Part shown: positions 44,331-54,563 of the stretch, piece after piece | Layout: each line of letters opens with the position of its first letter | Position numbering within the stretch: position 1 is the first letter of the stretch | Source: Granulibacter bethesdensis | GTDB taxonomy: Bacteria; Pseudomonadota; Alphaproteobacteria; Acetobacterales; Acetobacteraceae | Assembly: GCF_001889525.1 (NCBI RefSeq) | Contig: NZ_CP018192.1 | Coordinates: 1,090,501 to 1,154,500 of the forward strand | Direction: 5' to 3' | Length of the DNA stretch: 64,000 bases | Program-made: the position numbers and the translations under genes | Notes under the pieces: model-generated | The model's input: only the letters and a program-made list of their open reading frames with translations | Told to the model about the DNA's origin: nothing | Database searches by the model: none

Positions 44331-45089
44331 ATGTCAGAACGCAAATCCGGCTTCTGGAGCAATGTAGTCGTGATCGTCTACGCAGCTCTCATTGCCATTG
44401 GTTTTCGGACTTTTCTTTTCGAGCCATTTAATATTCCCTCCGGATCGATGATCCCGACATTGCAGGTCGGTGATTATCTGTTCGTCTCCAAATATGCTTA
44501 CGGGTACTCGCACTTCTCGCTGCCATTTGCGCCCGATCTTTTTTCCGGGCGCATTTTCGGCAGCCTGCCGCATCGCGGGGATGTTGTGGTGTTCCGCCTG
44601 CCGACCGATACCTCGACCAGCTATATCAAGCGTGTGATAGGGCTGCCGGGTGATACGGTGCAGATGCGCGAGGGCCACCTGTTCATCAATGGCACGGAGG
44701 TTCCTCGCAAGGAACATGGCGTTTACACCATTGAGGGTGAGGGCAGCTCTCCGGTACCGGAGGAAGACAAATTATATGTCGAGGATTTACCCGGTGCGAG
44801 CGGGCAAGGCGGGGTGGATCATTTGATCCTGAAACGCTCGGATCATGAAATGCTCGATAATACACCGGAATTCAAAGTCCCGGCCGGGCATTTCTTTGCG
44901 ATGGGGGATAATCGGGATAACAGTCAGGACAGTCGGGTCATGTCGGTGGTCGGATTTGTGCCGATAGAAAACCTGATTGGCCGTGCGGAGTTTATTTTCT
45001 TCTCCGTGCATGCAACCGCCCCCTGGTATCAGGTTTGGGAATGGCCGTTGGAAATCCGCTGGAACCGTTTGTTCAGAAGCATCCACTGA
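44331..45089 (+). CDS. lepB: Signal peptidase I
   Basis: This 252-residue membrane-anchored serine-lysine protease cleaves Sec and Tat signal peptides. One N-terminal helix (VVVIVYAALIAIGFRTFLF) precedes the catalytic serine in PSGSMIPTL and the general-base lysine in SYIKRVIGLPGD. The conserved box MGDNRDNSQDSR and the final FVPIENLIGRAEFIFFS complete the family. Only one membrane helix is seen, unlike the two of E. coli. ATG 44331 is used. Confidence 0.95.
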   Translation: MSERKSGFWSNVVVIVYAALIAIGFRTFLFEPFNIPSGSMIPTLQVGDYLFVSKYAYGYSHFSLPFAPDLFSGRIFGSLPHRGDVVVFRLPTDTSTSYIKRVIGLPGDTVQMREGHLFINGTEVPRKEHGVYTIEGEGSSPVPEEDKLYVEDLPGASGQGGVDHLILKRSDHEMLDNTPEFKVPAGHFFAMGDNRDNSQDSRVMSVVGFVPIENLIGRAEFIFFSVHATAPWYQVWEWPLEIRWNRLFRSIH

Positions 45090-45120
45090 ACGCCGTGCGG
45101 TCGGTTCAGATGAGGCGTCC

Positions 45121-45897
45121 ATGACCACGACACCAGCCAGTCAGTCGAAATATGCCGGGATCGCGGACCGTTCTCTGGAGGCTGCTGAGGCTCTGCTGAG
45201 CCATCGCTTTGCCCGTCGTGATCTGTTGGCCGAGGCTCTGACACATCGCTCCGCCGTCAAAATAATGCATGGCCAAACGGGGCAGAGCTTGCCGCGTGGC
45301 GCCGGGTCCAATGAGCGGCTGGAATTCGTTGGCGACCGGGTCTTGGGACTGGTGGTGGCCGAATGGCTGGTGGAGCGTTTTCCGCTGGAGCAGGAAGGCG
45401 AATTAGGTCGCCGTTTGGCGCATCTGGTATCCCAGCCGGTTCTGGCCGGGATCGCCGAGCAATCCGGGCTGCCGCAAATCCTGTCCGTGGCGCCCGGTGA
45501 GGCAAAGGCCGGTGTCCGCAAACTGGCAACTGTTTTGTCCGATGCGATGGAGGCTCTGATCGGCGCGCTTTATCTGGATGCGGGGCTGGACCCGGTGCGG
45601 CAGTTTATCCGGCGTCATTGGGAACCGGTGATGCAGCGGCAGACAGAGCCGCCGAAAGATGCCAAAACAGCTTTGCAGGAATGGGCGCAGGGTCTTGGCC
45701 TTCCTCTGCCCACCTATCGTCTGGCACGTCGCGAGGGACCGCCGCATAACCCGGTATTCTGGGTGGAGGTTTTGGTAAATGATCATGTCGGGCAGGGGCA
45801 GGCGGGCAGCAAGCGTGCTGCCGAGCAACTGGCGGCGCAGGATTTGCTGGGCCGGATACAGGACAAGACAGGACCAGATCGGGATCGGAACGGATGA
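45121..45897 (+). CDS. rnc: Ribonuclease III
   Basis: RNase III (258 residues) cuts double-stranded RNA in rRNA and mRNA maturation. The signature NERLEFVGDRVLGLVVAEWL carries the first metal ligands and SDAMEALIGALYLDAG the second set. The C-terminal dsRNA-binding domain runs from DAKTALQEWAQGLGLPLPTY to AAEQLAAQDLLGRI. The TGA overlaps the era ATG (ATGA), so rnc and era are coupled, as in most bacteria. Confidence 0.96.
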   Translation: MTTTPASQSKYAGIADRSLEAAEALLSHRFARRDLLAEALTHRSAVKIMHGQTGQSLPRGAGSNERLEFVGDRVLGLVVAEWLVERFPLEQEGELGRRLAHLVSQPVLAGIAEQSGLPQILSVAPGEAKAGVRKLATVLSDAMEALIGALYLDAGLDPVRQFIRRHWEPVMQRQTEPPKDAKTALQEWAQGLGLPLPTYRLARREGPPHNPVFWVEVLVNDHVGQGQAGSKRAAEQLAAQDLLGRIQDKTGPDRDRNG

Positions 45898-46901
45898 GCG
45901 GCGGTAAAGAGAGTGCAGACGATATGAGCCCCCCTGATCCCACCCGGTCAGACCTCCATGAAGGGACATTCTCTGCCGAAAACAGGCTGGGCGGCTCTGG
46001 CAAGACACGGTGCGGTTACGCCGCTCTGCTGGGTGCGCCGAACGCGGGTAAATCGACCTTGGTCAATGCACTGACCGGTGCCAAAGTGTCGATCGTCTCG
46101 CCTAAGGCGCAGACGACCCGCTTTCGTGTTCTCGGCATCGCCATGCACCAGACGGAAGCCGGAGAGACCTCTCAGATTTTGATGGTGGATACGCCCGGTA
46201 TCTTCACGCCGCGTCGTCGTCTGGATCGGGCCATGGTTGCCGCGGCATGGACCGGGGTTCAGGATGCCGATCTCGGTCTCTTGATGGTCGATGCCCGTGC
46301 GGGTCTGACCGAGGATGTGCGGGCGATTATCGAGCGTCTGGGCAACCGGCGCACCTGGCTTGTGCTGAACAAGGTTGATCTGGTTCCCGCGCCGAGCCTG
46401 CTCCCGCTGGCACAGGAGTTGAGCGGTCTGGCCAAATTCGAGGAAACCTTCTTCATCAGCGCGGCGAAGCGGGATGGGCTGGACATGCTGCTGACAGCGC
46501 TGGCCGAGGCCATGCCACCTGGCCCGCATCTATATCCGGATGATGATCTGACCGATCTGCCGGATCGTCTGCTGGCCGCCGAGATCGTGCGCGAGCAGAT
46601 TTTCCTGCAAACCCATGAGGAAATCCCGTATTCCGCCACGGTTGAGACGGAGGCGTTTCAGGAGCGTCCCGACGGCTCCGCCCGGATTGAGGCGACAGTT
46701 TATGTGGCGCGGCCCGGCCATAAGGCAATCCTGATCGGTGCGGGGGGCAGCCGCATCAAACAGATTGGCGCACGGGCGCGGCAGGAATTGTCGGCTCTGC
46801 TGGATCGGCCGGTGCATCTGTTTCTCAATGTGAAGGAACGCGCGGGCTGGGATGAGGAAACTGCCCGGCTGCGTGCGATTGGCCTCGAAGATCCGGGCTG
46901 A
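45894..46901 (+). CDS. era: GTPase Era
   Basis: Era (335 residues) binds the 3' end of 16S rRNA during 30S assembly. The GTPase motifs are G1 LLGAPNAGKSTLVN, G2 AQTTRFR, G3 VDTPGIF and G4 LNKVDL. The C-terminal KH domain contains KAILIGAGGSRIKQIGARAR. The first 40 residues, before YAALLGAPN, are a poorly conserved extension; ATG 45927 would shorten it but would lose the overlap with rnc. recO follows after 34 bases. Confidence 0.96.
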   Translation: MSGGKESADDMSPPDPTRSDLHEGTFSAENRLGGSGKTRCGYAALLGAPNAGKSTLVNALTGAKVSIVSPKAQTTRFRVLGIAMHQTEAGETSQILMVDTPGIFTPRRRLDRAMVAAAWTGVQDADLGLLMVDARAGLTEDVRAIIERLGNRRTWLVLNKVDLVPAPSLLPLAQELSGLAKFEETFFISAAKRDGLDMLLTALAEAMPPGPHLYPDDDLTDLPDRLLAAEIVREQIFLQTHEEIPYSATVETEAFQERPDGSARIEATVYVARPGHKAILIGAGGSRIKQIGARARQELSALLDRPVHLFLNVKERAGWDEETARLRAIGLEDPG

Positions 46902-46935
46902 TTGTCTCTCCGGTTGAGAGAGAGGGGATGGCCTG

Positions 46936-47688
46936 ATGGAATGGACGGCGCCCTGTATCGTGCTGAGTGCCCAGCCTTACGGTGAGGCAGACTGCCTGGC
47001 TGCGGTCTTTTCCGAGGATCAAGGACTGTACCGAGGACTGGTCCGTGGTGGTACATCACGGCAGCGCGGCGGTATCTGGCAGCCGGGCAACCTCGTTATG
47101 GCACGTTGGACGGCAAGGTTGGCCGATCAGCTTGGCTCCCTGACGGCGGAGCTGATTCATCCCGCTGCCGCGCTGGCTATGGATGATCCCCTTAATCTTG
47201 CCGTGCTGCGGTCCCTCTGCACCGTCGCGGAAGGCGCATTGCCGGACCGGGAGGCTCATCCAGCTGCTTTTATACCCTTGCCCGGTTTGCTGACACGCCT
47301 CTCGCTTGGCGGTGGGCAGGTGGTTGAGGATACCATACGATGGGAAGCGATCTTGCTGCGGGAGCTTGGCTACGGTCTCGATCTTCAGCGTTGTGCTGTA
47401 ACGGGGCAGGTAAGCGGTTTGCATTACGTCTCGCCGCGTACTGGACGGGCTGTCTCATCAGACGCGGCAGAGCCATGGCTGGACCGGCTTTTGCCGCTAC
47501 CGGCTTTCCTGTTGCATCAGGCGGAAACCGACAGTGACCCGGTCGCCTGGCGGGACGGATTACGGCTGACCGGGTATTTTTTATCGCGGGATGTGTTCGG
47601 AACCCGGCATCGGCCTCTTCCCCCGGCGCGCATGTCGCTATACGACCGTATCTCGGCGCTGACGGAAACGGAACGTGAACATGCCTGA
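46936..47688 (+). CDS. recO: DNA repair protein RecO
   Basis: RecO (250 residues) loads RecA on SSB-coated DNA with RecR. The N-terminal OB fold begins [20 protein letters not shown] and continues [10 protein letters not shown]. The helical C-terminal part has [20 protein letters not shown] and [13 protein letters not shown]. Only single cysteines are seen where some RecO proteins have a four-cysteine zinc site. The era-recO order is widespread. The last 8 bases overlap the parC start. Confidence 0.92.
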   Translation: MEWTAPCIVLSAQPYGEADCLAAVFSEDQGLYRGLVRGGTSRQRGGIWQPGNLVMARWTARLADQLGSLTAELIHPAAALAMDDPLNLAVLRSLCTVAEGALPDREAHPAAFIPLPGLLTRLSLGGGQVVEDTIRWEAILLRELGYGLDLQRCAVTGQVSGLHYVSPRTGRAVSSDAAEPWLDRLLPLPAFLLHQAETDSDPVAWRDGLRLTGYFLSRDVFGTRHRPLPPARMSLYDRISALTETEREHA

Positions 47689-49894
47689 CGACATGATAGG
47701 CCGGGTCGAGGATACCAGGCTGGCGGATGCCTTGTCGGAGCGATATCTGGCGTATGCACTGTCCACCATTATGGCGCGTTCCCTGCCGGATGTCCGTGAT
47801 GGGCTGAAGCCTGTGCATCGGCGGCTGATTTACGCGATGCATCAGCTGCGGCTTGATCCCGATGCCGGGTTCAAGAAATGCGCCCGTATCGTCGGGGATG
47901 TAATCGGTAAATATCATCCTCACGGCGATTCCGCGGCTTATGAGGCTTTGGTGCGTCTGGCCCAGGATTTCGCCTCCCGCTATCCGCTGGTCGATGGGCA
48001 GGGCAATTTCGGCAATATCGATGGCGATGGGGCGGCAGCCTATCGCTATACCGAGGCCCGACTGACCGAAGTCGCCCGCACCATGCTGGAAGGCATTGAT
48101 GACGATGCGGTTGATCTCCGCCCGACCTACAATGCTGAAGAAGTCGAACCGGCCGTGCTGCCCGCTGCTTTTCCTAATCTGCTTGCCAATGGGGCGGCAG
48201 GGATTGCGGTTGGTATGGCAACGTCGATCCCCCCCCATAATGCCGGGCAGGTCTGTGATGCCGCTCTGGCGCTGATCGAGAACCCGCAGGCCGATACGGC
48301 GACACTGCTGGACCATTTGAAAGGCCCGGATTTTCCGACCGGCGGTATTCTGGTGGAAGATCGTGCCGCGATGCTTCAGGCCTACGAGAGCGGGCGGGGT
48401 GGCTTCCGCGTCCGGGCACGCTGGCACAAGGAAGAGGGTCGTCTCGGCAGTTGGCGTATCATCATCACCGAAATTCCCTATCAGGTGCAGAAGGCCCGGC
48501 TGATCGAGCAGGTGGCGGCACTGATGGAGGAGAAAAAGCTGCCTCTGCTCGCCGATATTCGTGATGAAAGCACCGAAACCGTCCGTATCGTGCTGGAACC
48601 TAAATCCCGTACCATCGCCCCCGATGTGCTGATGGAGACGATGTTCCGTGCCACCGCGCTGGAAAGCCGTTTTCCGCTGAACATGAACGTGCTGGACGCC
48701 ACCCGCACGCCCCGTGTGATGGGGGTGAAGGAGGTTCTGCGGCAATGGCTGGATCATCGGCATGAAGTGCTGATCCGCCGTTCCACCCATCGTTTGGCCG
48801 CTATCGACCGGCGTCTTGAAATTCTGGATGGCTTTCTGCTGGTCTACCTCAACCTCGATGAGGTTATTCGCATCGTGCGGGAGGAAGACGAGCCGAAAGC
48901 TGCGTTGATCACGGCATTTTCCCTGACCGATATGCAGGCGGAAAGTGTGCTGAATATGCGCCTCCGCTCCCTGCGCAAGCTGGAGGAAATGGAAATCAGG
49001 CGTGAACACGCCAAACTCAGCAAGGAACGCAAGGATCTGGATGCGCTGCTGAAGAGTGAACCTCTGCGTTGGAAACGCATTGCCCATGAAGTGGCAGCGG
49101 TCCGGGATCAGTTCGGCAGTGGCAAGCTGGGTGATCGCCGCACGGATATTGCAGGCCCCCCCGCCACGGTCGAGGTTGCAGCCGAAGCCTTTGTGGAGAG
49201 GGAGCCGATCACCGTTATCCTGTCCGAAAAGGGCTGGATGCGGGCATTGAAAGGCCATATCGCGGATACGGCCGAGCTTCGTTTCAAGGAAGGCGATGCC
49301 CTGCGTTTTGCTCTGCCCTGCGAAACTACGGACCGGCTCTGTCTGCTGGCCACCAATGGCAAGGCCTATACGCTGAAAGCCGCCGATCTGCCGCGTGGGC
49401 GTGGTGACGGCCAGCCTGTGCGTCTGCTGGCCGGTTTCGGCAATGAGGATGACGTTATTACCATGCTGGTCCCGAAGGAGGAGGCACGCTACCTGCTGGT
49501 CTCTTCAGCGGGGCGTGGTTTCGTGATCCGTGGGGCCGATCTGCTGGCGGAGAAGCGCACCGGGCGTCAGGCGCTGAACGTCAAGCCGGGTGAGGAAGCC
49601 GCTTTCTGTGTTCCGGCAGAAGGTGATCATGTCGCGGTGATCAGCGAGAGCCGGAAACTGCTGGTTTTCCCGCTGGAACAGGTACCGGAAATGGCCCGTG
49701 GGGCTGGCGTGATCCTGAACAAGGGCGGTGCGCCACGGGATATCATGGTGCTTACGCTGGCGCATGGGTTGAGCTGGATGTCCGGGGAAAAACAGCGGGT
49801 CGAGCGCGATCTTTCCTATTGGCTCGGGGCACGGGGGCAGTCTGGTAAGGTGCCGCCCAATGGATTCCCGAAATCGGGCCGGTTCAAAAACTGA
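47681..49894 (+). CDS. parC: DNA topoisomerase IV subunit A
   Basis: ParC (737 residues) is the DNA-breaking subunit that decatenates chromosomes together with ParE. The winged-helix region has [20 protein letters not shown] and [20 protein letters not shown] (quinolone-determining region), and the active tyrosine is in [10 protein letters not shown]. The tower and coiled-coil region includes [14 protein letters not shown] and the C-terminal blades include AKLDNL-type repeats such as [20 protein letters not shown]. Single Ser and Glu/Asp positions in the quinolone region look wild-type (GDSAAYEAL). ATG 47681 overlaps recO. Three bases separate it from the end of bpt. Confidence 0.94.
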   Translation: MPDDMIGRVEDTRLADALSERYLAYALSTIMARSLPDVRDGLKPVHRRLIYAMHQLRLDPDAGFKKCARIVGDVIGKYHPHGDSAAYEALVRLAQDFASRYPLVDGQGNFGNIDGDGAAAYRYTEARLTEVARTMLEGIDDDAVDLRPTYNAEEVEPAVLPAAFPNLLANGAAGIAVGMATSIPPHNAGQVCDAALALIENPQADTATLLDHLKGPDFPTGGILVEDRAAMLQAYESGRGGFRVRARWHKEEGRLGSWRIIITEIPYQVQKARLIEQVAALMEEKKLPLLADIRDESTETVRIVLEPKSRTIAPDVLMETMFRATALESRFPLNMNVLDATRTPRVMGVKEVLRQWLDHRHEVLIRRSTHRLAAIDRRLEILDGFLLVYLNLDEVIRIVREEDEPKAALITAFSLTDMQAESVLNMRLRSLRKLEEMEIRREHAKLSKERKDLDALLKSEPLRWKRIAHEVAAVRDQFGSGKLGDRRTDIAGPPATVEVAAEAFVEREPITVILSEKGWMRALKGHIADTAELRFKEGDALRFALPCETTDRLCLLATNGKAYTLKAADLPRGRGDGQPVRLLAGFGNEDDVITMLVPKEEARYLLVSSAGRGFVIRGADLLAEKRTGRQALNVKPGEEAAFCVPAEGDHVAVISESRKLLVFPLEQVPEMARGAGVILNKGGAPRDIMVLTLAHGLSWMSGEKQRVERDLSYWLGARGQSGKVPPNGFPKSGRFKN

Positions 49895-49897
49895 ATT

Positions 49898-50701
49898 TTA
49901 TTCCTGACCGGCGGAAAACCCCCTGGCGGACGGTCTGAACAATGGTCGGGTCTGTTCTTCCTGTTCATCGATATCTGCCTGTGTGAGCAGTCGCCAGGCA
50001 CCACGGGACAGGATTTCTGCCGGTTGATAGGCTGATTTATAGGCCATTTTACGGCTGTTTGCGACCCAATAGCCCAGATAGAGATAGGGCAGTCCTTCCG
50101 CTTTCGTATGCGCGACCATGGACAGGATGGCGTAACTGCCCAGCGAGCGATGCGGCAGATCGGGATCGTAGAAACTGTAGACTGCGGACAGCCCGTCATT
50201 CAGCCGATCAGTCAGACAGGCACAGAGCAGGACATCATCCTGGTCTCTGAATTCCAGAATGCTGGTCTGGATTGGCGTATCCTCCACCATGGCGCGGTAA
50301 TCGGTAAAACCCATCGCCGCCATGTCGCCGTCCCCGTGGCGGCTTTTCTGGTAACGCTGAAACAGCATGAACTGCTCGTGCGTCGCCTGTGCGGGGACGT
50401 CGAACATCTCGACCCCGGCATTGGTGCGGGTGATGCGCCGCCTTGTGCGGGTCAGACGGAAATCATTGACCGCAATCCGGATCGGAACGCACGCATTACA
50501 GCCCTGACATACCGGGGCATAGGCAATGTTGTGGCTGCGTCGGAATCCTGCACGCGACAGCCGGTTATGCAGAGTTTCCGCATCAGGACCGGTGATTTCG
50601 GTGACGACTTTCCGCTCCATGCGCCCGTCGAGATAGGGGCATGGCAAGGCACCGGTCGTATAGAAAAACTGCGGCCTATAGAGTGGTTTGCTGTCATTCA
50701 T
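49898..50701 (-). CDS. bpt: Aspartate/glutamate leucyltransferase
   Basis: Bpt (267 residues) attaches leucine from Leu-tRNA to N-terminal Asp or Glu, marking proteins for ClpS/ClpAP in the N-degron pathway. Typical segments are CPYLDGRMERKVVTEI, the cysteine-rich YAPVCQGCNACVPIRI, VYSFYDPDLPHRSLGSYAIL and LPYLYLGYWVANSRKMAYKS. The length is normal. The ATG overlaps the stop of the penicillin-acylase-like gene (ATGA), so it is the second gene of that pair. Confidence 0.94.
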   Translation of the reverse strand: MNDSKPLYRPQFFYTTGALPCPYLDGRMERKVVTEITGPDAETLHNRLSRAGFRRSHNIAYAPVCQGCNACVPIRIAVNDFRLTRTRRRITRTNAGVEMFDVPAQATHEQFMLFQRYQKSRHGDGDMAAMGFTDYRAMVEDTPIQTSILEFRDQDDVLLCACLTDRLNDGLSAVYSFYDPDLPHRSLGSYAILSMVAHTKAEGLPYLYLGYWVANSRKMAYKSAYQPAEILSRGAWRLLTQADIDEQEEQTRPLFRPSARGFSAGQE

Positions 50702-53052
50702 GGGTTATTGGCCGGGATCAGGTGCAGAACCGCTTCTATATGGGATGGCTCCTGTCCGAGCGGGAGGGTCTGCCCATCCCGCCAAAGCGGAATGAAATCT
50801 CGCGCATGGGCACTGAACACGTTTCCCGACTGTCCGGGGGCGGCGATGAAGCGGCTGCGCGTCAGATCAGCCAGATCGTAAACCCCGCGATAAGATGCTC
50901 CATGCATGTCCTCGAAGTCACCATCAGCCAGAGTATGATCGGCGCCGATGGCATGGGATGTGCCGGCCCGTCCGACTGTGCTGTCATCACCGCCGACGGA
51001 AGCGGAGGCCTGCCCGGCCAGCTTCAGCATTGGAATGCGGCTCAGGAGGGGATGGCGGAATGTGACCTGATGAGCCAGCCCCCATTGCCACTCTGCCGCG
51101 CGAGGGCCGTAGAGTGCTTTTAACTGCTGCACTGTCTCCTCCAATGTCCGGGTGAGCTGTTGGGTGCAGTCTGATCCGTCGCACCAGTGGGTGCCGGCAT
51201 CCGACAACAGCCACGCGCTGAATTCCAGTGGCGGAACGGCAGCACTCGGTACCGGAACATTGGCTTTTGCGAGTATGGTGCTGCGGAAACGATCCATCCA
51301 GGCATTGAAAATCAGTGGTGCTGGGCTGGACTCGGCCATGGTGCCATCCCATCCCGCCAGTAATGACAGGGCTGTCCGTGCCTCGCCTTCGGCCCGGATA
51401 AGCCGCAGGCGAGGTAACAGCGCCTGCGCAAACAGACTGCGCCGATCGGTCTGCATCGTGACAAAATCATCCAGACTGGCCTTACCCGCCCCATCCAGCA
51501 TTTGCCGGATACGATTGGCCCGCCATTCTCCCAACCCGTCGTGGCCCATAAAAGCCTGATTGCCGACCGGATCGGAGGTTCTCAACCGTTCATTCGCGTT
51601 GACCAACCGCCCGGAGGAGGGTGCGAGGCTGTGCGGCAGGGCATCTCCGCTGACTGTGCCGGTCCAGTCATGCGAGCCATCTGCACCGGGGACAGGCCAA
51701 CTGCCATCTCCCTGCCTGCGCAGTGGCAAGCGACCGGTTGTAAAGACCCCGATCGTTTCATGATCCGCAATCAGCAGGTTCTGTACCGGGCTCGAGATCA
51801 GCGGCGCAGCCAGCGATGCTTCCTGCACACTTTGCGCTTTATTGAGCATGGCAAGCCCGGCAGAGGCAGTGTCCCCCAGCATCAATCCGGTTGCGGATAA
51901 CGCCATGACCGGACCTGACCGGCCAGCCAGATCACTGATGACTGGGCCATGCCGGGTTTCGCGTACGGTCATGGTCACATCCGTGGCACCGTGCACATGG
52001 ATGATCTCCTGTCGCGTTTCATAAGCCAGTTTCCCCTCCGGGCTGGCGTAATGTCCGGGATCGAGTTCGGTTTCGATGAACAGATCCTGCGTATCGGCGA
52101 CGCTGGTGGTGAAAGTCCAGGCAATCCGGCCATTATGGCCGATGATCAGAAAGGGTGTTCCCGGTGCGGTCGCTCCGGCCAGAACATGGTCTGGTGTCTC
52201 GATCCGGGCGAGATACCACAGACCTGGCAGACCAAACGACAAATGCGGGTCTCCTGCCAGAAGCGGTGTTCCGGTCGCGCTATGGGCGCCATCCACGGCC
52301 CATTCATTGGATGCAGTGGAAGGAAGGGTAAAGCGTGCACCTTCCTGCGGCAGCATAGCCAGGAGGCGGCGGGCAGCCTCCGCAAAGCAGGGAGACAAAA
52401 GCGTGGAATCAACGGATTTTTCCGTGTTCCCTGCTGGCCATAGCTCCATGATGCGGTCTTTGGGTATGGTCGCTGCCAGTTCCGCACGCGCCAGTTCTGT
52501 TCGGTAATTGCCGGACAGATAGAGCATCATGCTCTTGCCCCAGAGCAGGCTGTCCACCGGAGACCACGGTTCGGGCGCACCGGACAGCAGGAATTCCGGA
52601 CTTGAGAAACGGCCTTTTTCCTGAAACCGGGCATTGACCCCGTTCGCATAGGCGACCAGCAAAGCCTTCGTGGCAGGCGGCAGCGTCTGGAGATCGGCCT
52701 CGGCGCGATGGCGCAGCCCCAGCGTGCGCATCAGCCGGTCAAGTGGAAGTGTGGCCGTGCCAGCCAGTTCCGAAAGCCTGCCCGACGCGGCACGGCGCAT
52801 GAGATCCATCTGAAACGCCCGGTCTCGGGCGTGAACATAGCCGAGGGTGAAGGCGGCATCCTCATCCGATTCTGCCTTGATCCATGGAATACCGTGTGCA
52901 TCAAACCGTATCAGGGCTTCTTTTCCCAGCAGGCTGGCTCTGGCCGTATGATCCCATGCAGGCAGGGTCAGCCAGACCACGCCCGCTGCAAGACCGGCAG
53001 CCAGCGCGATCGTCACGCCTGAAATGGCCAGAGTGCGGCGTATCAACCGCAT
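50698..53052 (-). CDS. Penicillin acylase family protein (N-acyl hydrolase)
   Basis: The 784-residue Ntn-hydrolase precursor has an N-terminal membrane or signal segment (ISGVTIALAAGLAAGVVWLT) leading to the periplasm. The alpha chain has FTLGYVHARDRAFQMDLMRR, and the self-cleavage serine is at the start of SNEWAVDGAHSATGTPLLAG, followed by GDPHLSFGLPGLWY and the conserved Asn region. Family members cleave penicillins, acyl-homoserine lactones or other amides; the specificity here cannot be read. ATG 53052 is used from a frame open to 53217. It overlaps bpt by four bases. Confidence 0.87.
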   Translation of the reverse strand: MRLIRRTLAISGVTIALAAGLAAGVVWLTLPAWDHTARASLLGKEALIRFDAHGIPWIKAESDEDAAFTLGYVHARDRAFQMDLMRRAASGRLSELAGTATLPLDRLMRTLGLRHRAEADLQTLPPATKALLVAYANGVNARFQEKGRFSSPEFLLSGAPEPWSPVDSLLWGKSMMLYLSGNYRTELARAELAATIPKDRIMELWPAGNTEKSVDSTLLSPCFAEAARRLLAMLPQEGARFTLPSTASNEWAVDGAHSATGTPLLAGDPHLSFGLPGLWYLARIETPDHVLAGATAPGTPFLIIGHNGRIAWTFTTSVADTQDLFIETELDPGHYASPEGKLAYETRQEIIHVHGATDVTMTVRETRHGPVISDLAGRSGPVMALSATGLMLGDTASAGLAMLNKAQSVQEASLAAPLISSPVQNLLIADHETIGVFTTGRLPLRRQGDGSWPVPGADGSHDWTGTVSGDALPHSLAPSSGRLVNANERLRTSDPVGNQAFMGHDGLGEWRANRIRQMLDGAGKASLDDFVTMQTDRRSLFAQALLPRLRLIRAEGEARTALSLLAGWDGTMAESSPAPLIFNAWMDRFRSTILAKANVPVPSAAVPPLEFSAWLLSDAGTHWCDGSDCTQQLTRTLEETVQQLKALYGPRAAEWQWGLAHQVTFRHPLLSRIPMLKLAGQASASVGGDDSTVGRAGTSHAIGADHTLADGDFEDMHGASYRGVYDLADLTRSRFIAAPGQSGNVFSAHARDFIPLWRDGQTLPLGQEPSHIEAVLHLIPANNP

Positions 53053-53215
53053 CAAAGCTCTGTTCCCGGCGCTGTTTTTGTCCCGACACACACGGAAGCA
53101 TTTCCCATGGTGCAGCGCCCCTCTTATAAGCTGTTCTGCGCAAGGATGGACCGCGCATTGTCTTATGGGCAAGTAATCCCTTTCGGATAAGGATTCCGTA
53201 CCGCGTGATTCCTTC

Positions 53216-54061
53216 ATGAACCAGCCGGAAATACGGTTTATCCGCTATTTGCTGAAAGGCGCCTTTTACCGGCTCTCTTATCGCGCGTGGGGGAAGCCCG
53301 ATCTGCCACCGCTGATATGTGTGCACGCGCTGACCAGGAATGCTCATGATTTCGATGTGCTTGCGCGCGCCATGTCGGATCGGTTCCATGTCATCTGCCC
53401 TGATCTTCCGGGACGCGGTGCCTCAGACTGGTTGCCGGATGCCTCGTTGTATGAGCCTCAGAATTATGTGACTGCTCTTGCGCATCTGCTGGGGATGATA
53501 GAACAACCGGTATCGTTTCTGGGGACTTCTCTGGGCGGTCTGTGCGGGATGCTTCTGACCAGTTCTTTGGGTCATCCGATCGCAAAACTGGTGCTGAATG
53601 ATATTGGCCCCCTTATTCCAGGACGCTCTCTGTCACGAATCCGGGATTACATGCTGCGCGCACGGCCGGAATTCCCGGATATGGGCGGTCTGGAAGCCTA
53701 TTTAAGACAGGTGCACGCAGGCTTTGGCCCTCTGACCGATCGCCAGTGGGAACGTATGGCCCGTCACAGTGCCCGGACTTTGGCGGATGGCCGTGTCGCC
53801 CTGCATTACGATCCGGGCATCGCTCGGCCAATGCGCTCCATGCTGGCGATCGACACTAATCTCTGGCGGGTCTGGGAGAAGATCAGGGTACCGGTCATGG
53901 TGGTGCGGGGGGAAAGCAGCGATGTGCTGTTGCCGGACACTGTCGAGCGTATGGTGAGGAGCGGTGCCACCAGTCTGGAGGTGCCGGGATGCGGTCATGC
54001 ACCCGCCCTGATGGATCGGCCCAGCATTCAGGCGATCAGGCGGTTTTTGCTGGGATCCTGA
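53216..54061 (+). CDS. Alpha/beta hydrolase
   Basis: The 281 residues have an alpha/beta-hydrolase fold with the oxyanion loop VHALTRNAHDFD, the nucleophile elbow FLGTSLGGLCG (Ser), the acidic residue in VRGESSDVLLPD and the catalytic histidine in PGCGHAPALMDRP. A helical cap lies between about residues 130 and 210. The substrate is unknown; esterase or lipase-like activity is likely. It diverges from the penicillin-acylase-like gene and is probably monocistronic. No signal peptide is seen. Confidence 0.88.
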   Translation: MNQPEIRFIRYLLKGAFYRLSYRAWGKPDLPPLICVHALTRNAHDFDVLARAMSDRFHVICPDLPGRGASDWLPDASLYEPQNYVTALAHLLGMIEQPVSFLGTSLGGLCGMLLTSSLGHPIAKLVLNDIGPLIPGRSLSRIRDYMLRARPEFPDMGGLEAYLRQVHAGFGPLTDRQWERMARHSARTLADGRVALHYDPGIARPMRSMLAIDTNLWRVWEKIRVPVMVVRGESSDVLLPDTVERMVRSGATSLEVPGCGHAPALMDRPSIQAIRRFLLGS

Positions 54062-54223
54062 TCCTGACAGAAAACCCTCCTGACTGCGCTTCCGAAGTGC
54101 GATGATCTGCTTTAGAGGGGGCATCCGTCGAACGACACTTGATTTGTGACGTCAGGAGCCTGTGTTTCCGCGTTCATCACGGAATAAGAAAAGCGGACCC
54201 TGCAGATACGGGAGAGAGAACGC

Positions 54224-54547
54224 ATGCCTGTTGCTATTTTTGTCAATGCTGCCGGGGCTCGTCAGGAGGTAGACGTCCCGAATGGTGTCAATCTGGTTGA
54301 GGCAGCGATTGATAAGGGTGTGCAGGAACTGGCAGCGATTTGCGGGGGGTATCTGCAATGCGCAACCTGTCATGTGTTCGTGGAGGAGGATTTTCTGAAT
54401 CGTCTGCCGCCGCGTTCGGTTGATGAGGATTCAATGCTTGACAGTACAGCGGAACCACGGCGGGAGAACAGCAGGCTGGCTTGTCAGATCGTGATGAATG
54501 ACAGTCTGTCAGGCATTGTCGTGCATATGCCTGACCGGCAGATGTGA
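54224..54547 (+). CDS. fdx: 2Fe-2S ferredoxin, adrenodoxin type
   Basis: The 107-residue ferredoxin has cluster cysteines ICGGYLQCATCHV (Cys-x5-Cys-x2-Cys) and a fourth Cys in RLACQIVM. The adrenodoxin-type end is LSGIVVHMPDRQM. Such proteins pass electrons to cytochrome P450s, to the Isc pathway or to dioxygenases; no partner is adjacent. GGAGAGAGA lies just before ATG 54224. The upstream 162 bases are non-coding and contain a TGACGTCA palindrome near 54147. Confidence 0.92.
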   Translation: MPVAIFVNAAGARQEVDVPNGVNLVEAAIDKGVQELAAICGGYLQCATCHVFVEEDFLNRLPPRSVDEDSMLDSTAEPRRENSRLACQIVMNDSLSGIVVHMPDRQM

Positions 54548-54563
54548 TCAGCCCGATACGGCT

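Noticed and set aside
47270-49258. 662-codon minus-strand frame opposite recO and parC
   Set aside because: It is histidine- and glutamine-rich shadow sequence with no motif; the plus strand encodes unmistakable RecO and ParC.
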